A stretch of DNA of 7,998 bases from positions 1 through 7,998 of the forward strand of contig JACCVS010000534.1 in assembly GCA_013698055.1 (NCBI GenBank). Direction: 5' to 3'. Source of the DNA: Acidobacteriota bacterium (lineage in GTDB: Bacteria; Acidobacteriota; Blastocatellia; Pyrinomonadales; Pyrinomonadaceae). Shown here piece by piece: positions 4,729-7,998 of this stretch. The notes beneath the pieces are model-generated. The model searched no databases and was not told the DNA's origin. It saw only the letters and a program-made list of their open reading frames with translations. The translations under genes were made by a program, and so were the position numbers. The stretch's first letter is position 1, and every line of letters starts with the position of its first letter.

Positions 4729-6783
4729 ATGCCAAGACCTGATGACAAAATCGGCCCTTACATCCTAATCAGCAAGCTGGGTCGAGGCGCTTTCGGTGTA
4801 GTGTGGCTGGCAGAGAAGCGTACTGCCATTACCACAACTAAAGTCGCAATCAAAATCCCGAATGATGAAGACGTTGACCTGGAGGCGGTGAGGCAGGAAG
4901 CCTCTCTTTGGGTTCATGCAAGCGGGCATCCTAATGTGCTGCCTATCATTGACGCTGATATTTATGAAGAGCAGGTAATCATCGTCAGCGAGTATGCTCC
5001 TGATGGCTCACTGTCGAACTGGTTAGAGAAGCATGGAGGCAGAGCGTCCTCCGTAGAGTCGGCAGTCGAAATGACGCTTGGCATTCTGGCTGGATTAGAG
5101 CATCTGCATGAGCGCGGCATCATTCATAGAGACTTAAAGCCTGATAACATCCTTCTGCAAAGAGAGACTCCAAGGCTTGCTGATTTCGGTATCGCCCGGA
5201 TACTGAAAACCACTTCACAGAGCACGGCTGCGACAGGGACGCCCATGTACATGCCGCCCGAAGCGTTCGATGGGAAAAGAAGTGAGCAAACTGATATCTG
5301 GTCAGTGGGAGTAATCTTTTACCGGCTGCTGACGGGACGCTTCCCTTTCCCACAGACAGATATGACCTCTCTGCTGTCAGCCATCATTACGAAACAGCCG
5401 GAGCCGTTGCCGGAGCTTATTCCGGAATCAATCCGCATCGTAATTGAGCGAGCATTAAAGAAGAACCCGAACGAGCGTTATAAATCAGCGAGCGAGATGC
5501 GGAGAGATTTGCGTAATGCGAGCCAGCTTCCTGCTCCTGTCTATAATAGTGAGGCGAAGACAATCAACTCGCTCCCTGCTGCCATTAGTCATGCCCAAGG
5601 TCAAAGTCCGCAAGAGCTAATCGCGAGAGACACGTCTCCTGTTACCACACCGGCACCTAAGCCATCATTTGAAGCCCAACAGCCTCAGAGACCGCCTTTT
5701 CAGCCTACAAGCAAATCGAACCGTGCATTGTGGTTTATTGTGCTGCTGATCGGGATAAGCATCACCGCTGGCATTCTCTTTTTTGCCTTCAAAGATAAAT
5801 CAGGCGCATCGAGCGTAAATCAATCAAATGTATCTACAAATGCACAAAGTCTGCCCACGCCGGAAAGTTCGGTAAAGACCGAAGGACAGGTAAAAACATT
5901 GACAGGACATAGCAAGGCCGTGAGTTCGGTTGCTGTCTCGTCCAATGGTCAAGTGATAATAAGCGGGAGTGCTGATGGCACAATAAAATTATGGGATTCA
6001 CAAACGGGCGCTTTGACGCAGACGCTTGAAGAAGCAGGCAATGAAGTAGTTTCAGTAGCTTTTTCTGCTGATGGGAAGTTGGTAGCTGTTGGATTAAGCG
6101 GCAGTGGAGGTCAGGGTACGGCCATCATCTTCGATAACAGTCTGGGTAAATTGGGAGAGGTAAGACAGAAAATGACGGAGAGTAATATCAATACCATAGC
6201 CATCTCGCCCGACGGCCAAACTTTTGCCATTGGAAACCTCAGCGGGACATTGAAGTTGTGGGATACAGTATCAGGAACATTGATGCAGAGATTGGAAGGG
6301 CAAGATGTTCAAACCCGCTCGGTCGCTTTTTCGCCTGATGGCAAATCTGTTGTGGGCGGGGGATACGGCAACACTGTTAAGATATGGGATGCGGAGACGG
6401 GCGCTTTGAAACGAACGCTGAGCGGTCATAGCAACGAAATAGCGGCAGTAGCTTTCTCGCCGGACGGGAAGACGGTAGCCAGCGGAAGTTTTGATAATAC
6501 GGTCAGGCTGTGGGACTCTGAAACCGGAGCACTAAAGCAGACACTAACAGCGGCTGACTTTCTGGTGAATGCAGTTGCCTTTTCGCCGGACAGCAAATTA
6601 GTAGCAGGAGGATCAAATCGCAAAGTGTTAGTGTGGGAGACGCAGACCGGAGTATTAAGACAGACAATGAAAGATGATAGTACGTCCATCAATACGATAG
6701 CCTATTCACCCGATGGCAAGATGATAGTGATCGGCAATGCAGACGGCACGGTGAAGTTGTTGAGCATAAGCGGAACGAAGTAG
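4729..6783 (+). CDS. Membrane-anchored Ser/Thr protein kinase with C-terminal WD40 propeller
   Basis: This is a 684-residue Hanks-type kinase fused to a WD40 sensor. The kinase domain covers about 11-265 and looks active: glycine loop GRGAFGVV (18-25), ATP-anchoring K42 in VAIK, catalytic HRDLKPDN (133-140, D135), DFG (152-154), and an activation segment rich in Thr/Ser ending in GTPMYMPPE (170-178). A Pro/Thr/Gln-rich linker (about 266-331) leads to one transmembrane helix (about 333-354, ALWFIVLLIGISITAGILFF). Residues about 387-684 form seven WD40 repeats, with core patterns such as VAFSPDGK and TVKIWDAETG. The second is the most degenerate, and only the last lacks the WD-type ending (VKLLSI). 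The kinase should face the cytoplasm and the propeller the other side. This resembles the plan of mycobacterial PknD, which carries an NHL propeller. No ribosome site is visible before ATG 4729. A terminator follows at 6898. Confidence 0.95.
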   Translation: MPRPDDKIGPYILISKLGRGAFGVVWLAEKRTAITTTKVAIKIPNDEDVDLEAVRQEASLWVHASGHPNVLPIIDADIYEEQVIIVSEYAPDGSLSNWLEKHGGRASSVESAVEMTLGILAGLEHLHERGIIHRDLKPDNILLQRETPRLADFGIARILKTTSQSTAATGTPMYMPPEAFDGKRSEQTDIWSVGVIFYRLLTGRFPFPQTDMTSLLSAIITKQPEPLPELIPESIRIVIERALKKNPNERYKSASEMRRDLRNASQLPAPVYNSEAKTINSLPAAISHAQGQSPQELIARDTSPVTTPAPKPSFEAQQPQRPPFQPTSKSNRALWFIVLLIGISITAGILFFAFKDKSGASSVNQSNVSTNAQSLPTPESSVKTEGQVKTLTGHSKAVSSVAVSSNGQVIISGSADGTIKLWDSQTGALTQTLEEAGNEVVSVAFSADGKLVAVGLSGSGGQGTAIIFDNSLGKLGEVRQKMTESNINTIAISPDGQTFAIGNLSGTLKLWDTVSGTLMQRLEGQDVQTRSVAFSPDGKSVVGGGYGNTVKIWDAETGALKRTLSGHSNEIAAVAFSPDGKTVASGSFDNTVRLWDSETGALKQTLTAADFLVNAVAFSPDSKLVAGGSNRKVLVWETQTGVLRQTMKDDSTSINTIAYSPDGKMIVIGNADGTVKLLSISGTK
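5887..6780 (+). repeat. Seven WD40 repeat units inside the kinase gene
   Basis: Seven units of about 40-46 codons cover residues 387-684, with boundaries at approximately 387-427, 428-473, 474-516, 517-558, 559-600, 601-641 and 642-684. Seven is the number for a closed propeller. The first segment (QVKTL) could supply the outer strand completing the last blade, the usual velcro closure. At DNA level the repeat junctions stay partly similar, for example ACGGGCGCTTTGA occurs in the first and fourth units, while the second and third units have diverged most. Confidence 0.85.
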
Positions 6784-6897
6784 ATAGTGCTCTGGATGGA
6801 ATCTAATAAAGACTATGAAAAGAGTCTGTCATCGAGAGCGAACCCTTTTCCTTCCCCGTTGCTTAGCTTGCAACTTATTGAAAAGTAAAAAGCGAAC

Positions 6898-6934
6898 AGG
6901 CGCAACAGCTTTGGGGGCTGTGCGCCTATTTTTA
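6898..6934 (+). terminator. Intrinsic terminator of the kinase gene
   Basis: The stem AGGCGCAACAGC (6898-6909) pairs with GCTGTGCGCCT (6917-6927), leaving one bulged A and a 7-nt loop. ATTTTTA follows directly. It lies 115 nt after the kinase stop codon and is oriented to end that transcript. Confidence 0.78.
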
Positions 6935-7031
6935 TGTGCAGTCAAACTTCCCGACTCTGCCGACCGCTTCCGCAATTTCCCGCAGACGCCATTTCAATGA
7001 ACGGGAGGAATAACTTTGAGTGCCGGAAATG

Positions 7032-7051
7032 AAAAAAAGGGCTTTCGCCCT
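7032..7051 (-). terminator. Terminator-like hairpin, minus orientation
   Basis: Read on the minus strand, AGGGC-GAAA-GCCCT is followed at once by a run of seven T, with the final T of the stem adding to it. The stem is only 5 bp but has a stable GAAA loop. No minus-strand gene ends just before it; the nearest, the partial gene at 7635, ends nearly 600 nt away. Confidence 0.5.
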
Positions 7052-7287
7052 ATTCACTGCCATCGCCTGCCGCGCGCCTTGCACCCTTGTATGATCGAAG
7101 TAAATATCTAATCCCTTCCCTCTTCCAGAAATATTATTCTTGTGGCACGAGGAGTGCTTAACTAATCGGTGGCAAGCACGGAGAAATCATTTAAAGCCGT
7201 GACCCCGCCGCCTTCACTTCTCTGAGCAACGCCTGCCGCGTCGCCAGCCGCCCGCCGAGCATCCCAATCTAACAACCATATCTGAAC

Positions 7288-7322
7288 GAAGCCCGCGTCA
7301 AATGCGGGCTTCTCGCCTTTTT
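7288..7322 (+). terminator. Terminator-like hairpin, plus orientation
   Basis: GAAGCCCGC (7288-7296) and GCGGGCTTC (7304-7312) form a perfect 9-bp stem with a 7-nt loop. TCGCC and then five T follow. The T-tract is displaced by 5 nt, so efficiency is uncertain. No plus-strand protein gene precedes it, which suggests either a small RNA or a leftover of a lost gene. Confidence 0.5.
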
Positions 7323-7507
7323 AAGGCTCTTACACACTAGAATAATGGAAAAGCTTTCTTTTTGCCTTCTCGACAAGTCGCTATGGAATTTCAGAGAGGC
7401 GCAAGCGAATGCGAGGGAATAGACAAATCTTGTCAGTTGATAAGTGACAACTTTCGTCAAAGGCTCGAATAAACAGGTAGACCAACCAGCATTAATAGTA
7501 AAAGAAC

Positions 7508-7535
7508 AGCCGCCCGCAATTTCTCGCAGACGGCT
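7508..7535 (-). terminator. Weak hairpin downstream of the partial outer-membrane gene
   Basis: On the minus strand AGCCG and CGGCT flank an 18-nt loop and are followed by GTTCTTTT. It lies 100 nt past the stop codon at 7635 and could end that transcript, but the stem is short and the loop large. Its loop contains one copy of the 19-bp duplicated sequence. Confidence 0.28.
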
Positions 7536-7634
7536 TTTCCCAGTAGCGGCGCGAAAACCTTGCCTGCCGCTTGTGTGCCTATTCACCGCTCTGCTGATTT
7601 TGAGCGCGTCATGTGCCGGAGACAGGTCATAGCT

Positions 7635-7998
7635 CTAAAACGAAATGCTATAACTTGCGCCGGGATTGCGCCCACGCTCGAAGATAACACCGAATTGATG
7701 CCGCCCGCGTGTGTAATTGACAAGTGGATGTACGCGCACGCCGTCAAAGAGAATCGTCGAACTCCAACGCTCTGCGAGGCTGATGTTCAAGCCGCCGATA
7801 ACTCTCGCGCGATCTTCAAAAGTTCCGTAAGCGATTCCGATGTAGGGCGCGACGGGCAAACCTGTCGAGTGCTTTAGATTCTTGCTGAAAGTCGCGTAGA
7901 ACGATTGTCCGTCAGGAGTCCCGATGCGGTCTGAACTCGTGCCGAGGATCAACGCGGGACGCTTGTGCGTCTCCGTCATGGCGACAACGTTCGCCAGC
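7635..7998 (-). CDS. Probable outer-membrane beta-barrel protein, C-terminal part (runs off right edge)
   Basis: The frame is open from the right edge to TAG at 7635-7637, about 121 codons, and reads LANVVAMTETHKRPALILG at the edge. The ATG at 7979 is probably internal, since the frame continues coding-like above it and no ribosome site is visible. The visible part alternates short strands and turns with many aromatic residues: GQSFYATFSKNL, APYIGIAYGTF, RVIGGLNISL, WSSTILFDGVRVHPLVNYT and HQFGVIFERG. It ends in SYSISF; a terminal Phe after alternating residues is the usual recognition signal for outer-membrane assembly by BamA. That makes an integral outer-membrane protein likely. The specific family is not identifiable and the signal peptide is outside the window. 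Confidence 0.75.
   Translation of the reverse strand, partial: LANVVAMTETHKRPALILGTSSDRIGTPDGQSFYATFSKNLKHSTGLPVAPYIGIAYGTFEDRARVIGGLNISLAERWSSTILFDGVRVHPLVNYTRGRHQFGVIFERGRNPGASYSISF

Larger units (their letters stand above)
6935..7634. other. 700-bp stretch without a supported protein gene
   Basis: No reading frame here has both a plausible start and protein-like composition; the open frames cross hairpins and resemble no family I know. The stretch contains a minus-oriented terminator-like hairpin (7032-7051), a plus-oriented one (7288-7322), another weak one (7508-7535), a promoter-like pair (TTGCAC at 7079, TAAATA at 7101) and two copies of a 19-bp sequence (6970-6988 and 7514-7532). A single TTGTCA...TGACAA pair at about 7429-7450 is reminiscent of the heptamer near purL. 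It may be a mix of regulatory RNA and decayed sequence. Confidence 0.5.

Noticed and set aside
6815..7000. 61-codon plus-strand frame after the kinase
   Set aside because: It runs through the intrinsic terminator at 6898-6934, has no ribosome site and no recognisable motif.
7190..7263. 24-codon minus-strand frame (MLGGRLATRQALLREVKAAG...)
   Set aside because: Amphipathic and coding-like, but too short, without a ribosome site and without recognisable homology; chance in GC-rich DNA is likely.
7429..7450. TTGTCA...TGACAA pair as a second copy of the heptamer hairpin
   Set aside because: Only one unit on each side of a 9-10 nt gap; such a short match can occur by chance.
7269..7586. 105-codon minus-strand frame
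   Set aside because: It crosses two hairpins, has no family resemblance and low-complexity Ser/Arg-rich composition; it also lacks a ribosome site.
7444..7632. 62-codon GTG-started plus-strand frame ending in a hydrophobic run and SASC, resembling a lipoprotein signal
   Set aside because: The hydrophobic run is at the end, just before the stop codon, with no mature protein. The residue at -3 of the Cys is Ser, unlike a normal lipobox, and there is no ribosome site.

Overview
The window is ordinary bacterial chromosome, about 50-55% GC by eye. I see no phage, IS, CRISPR, rRNA or tRNA. The gene content points to Acidobacteriota, possibly Blastocatellia: stand-alone purQ and small-type purL, a membrane-anchored Hanks kinase fused to a WD40 propeller, and several secreted proteins and thioredoxins. 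That placement rests on gene style only and is low confidence.

Layout. Positions 1-4547 hold seven genes, all on the minus strand. Read in the direction of transcription they are purQ (glutaminase subunit of FGAM synthase, TTG start), a PilZ-domain protein, a secreted protein of unknown function, a small soluble protein resembling an SRA/ScoMcrA-type modified-DNA-reader domain, a secreted peroxiredoxin-like protein, a TlpA/ResA-type thioredoxin, and purL (synthetase subunit of FGAM synthase), which runs off the left edge. The two purine genes encode subunits of one enzyme but are separated by five genes with no evident purine role. Just before purL lies a 25-bp perfect inverted repeat built from the heptamer TGACAAG. 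It supplies the stop codon and last residues of the TlpA-like protein and ends 5 bp from the purL start.

A 181-bp divergent intergenic region (4548-4728) separates this block from a plus-strand gene at 4729-6783. That gene encodes a 684-residue protein: an intact Ser/Thr kinase, a Pro/Thr-rich linker, one transmembrane helix and seven WD40 repeats. The topology suggests a receptor kinase with an extracytoplasmic sensor propeller. A strong intrinsic terminator follows it.

Positions 6935-7634 contain no convincing protein gene. They hold three hairpin/terminator-like elements, a promoter-like pair followed by a terminator that could delimit a roughly 210-nt RNA, and a 19-bp sequence present twice with one mismatch. 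From 7635 to the right edge is the C-terminal part of a minus-strand gene for a probable outer-membrane beta-barrel protein.

I do not see a clear new multi-gene system. The items most worth following up are the stand-alone SRA-like protein, the heptamer hairpin between tlpA and purL, the split of purQ from purL, and the possible small RNA.
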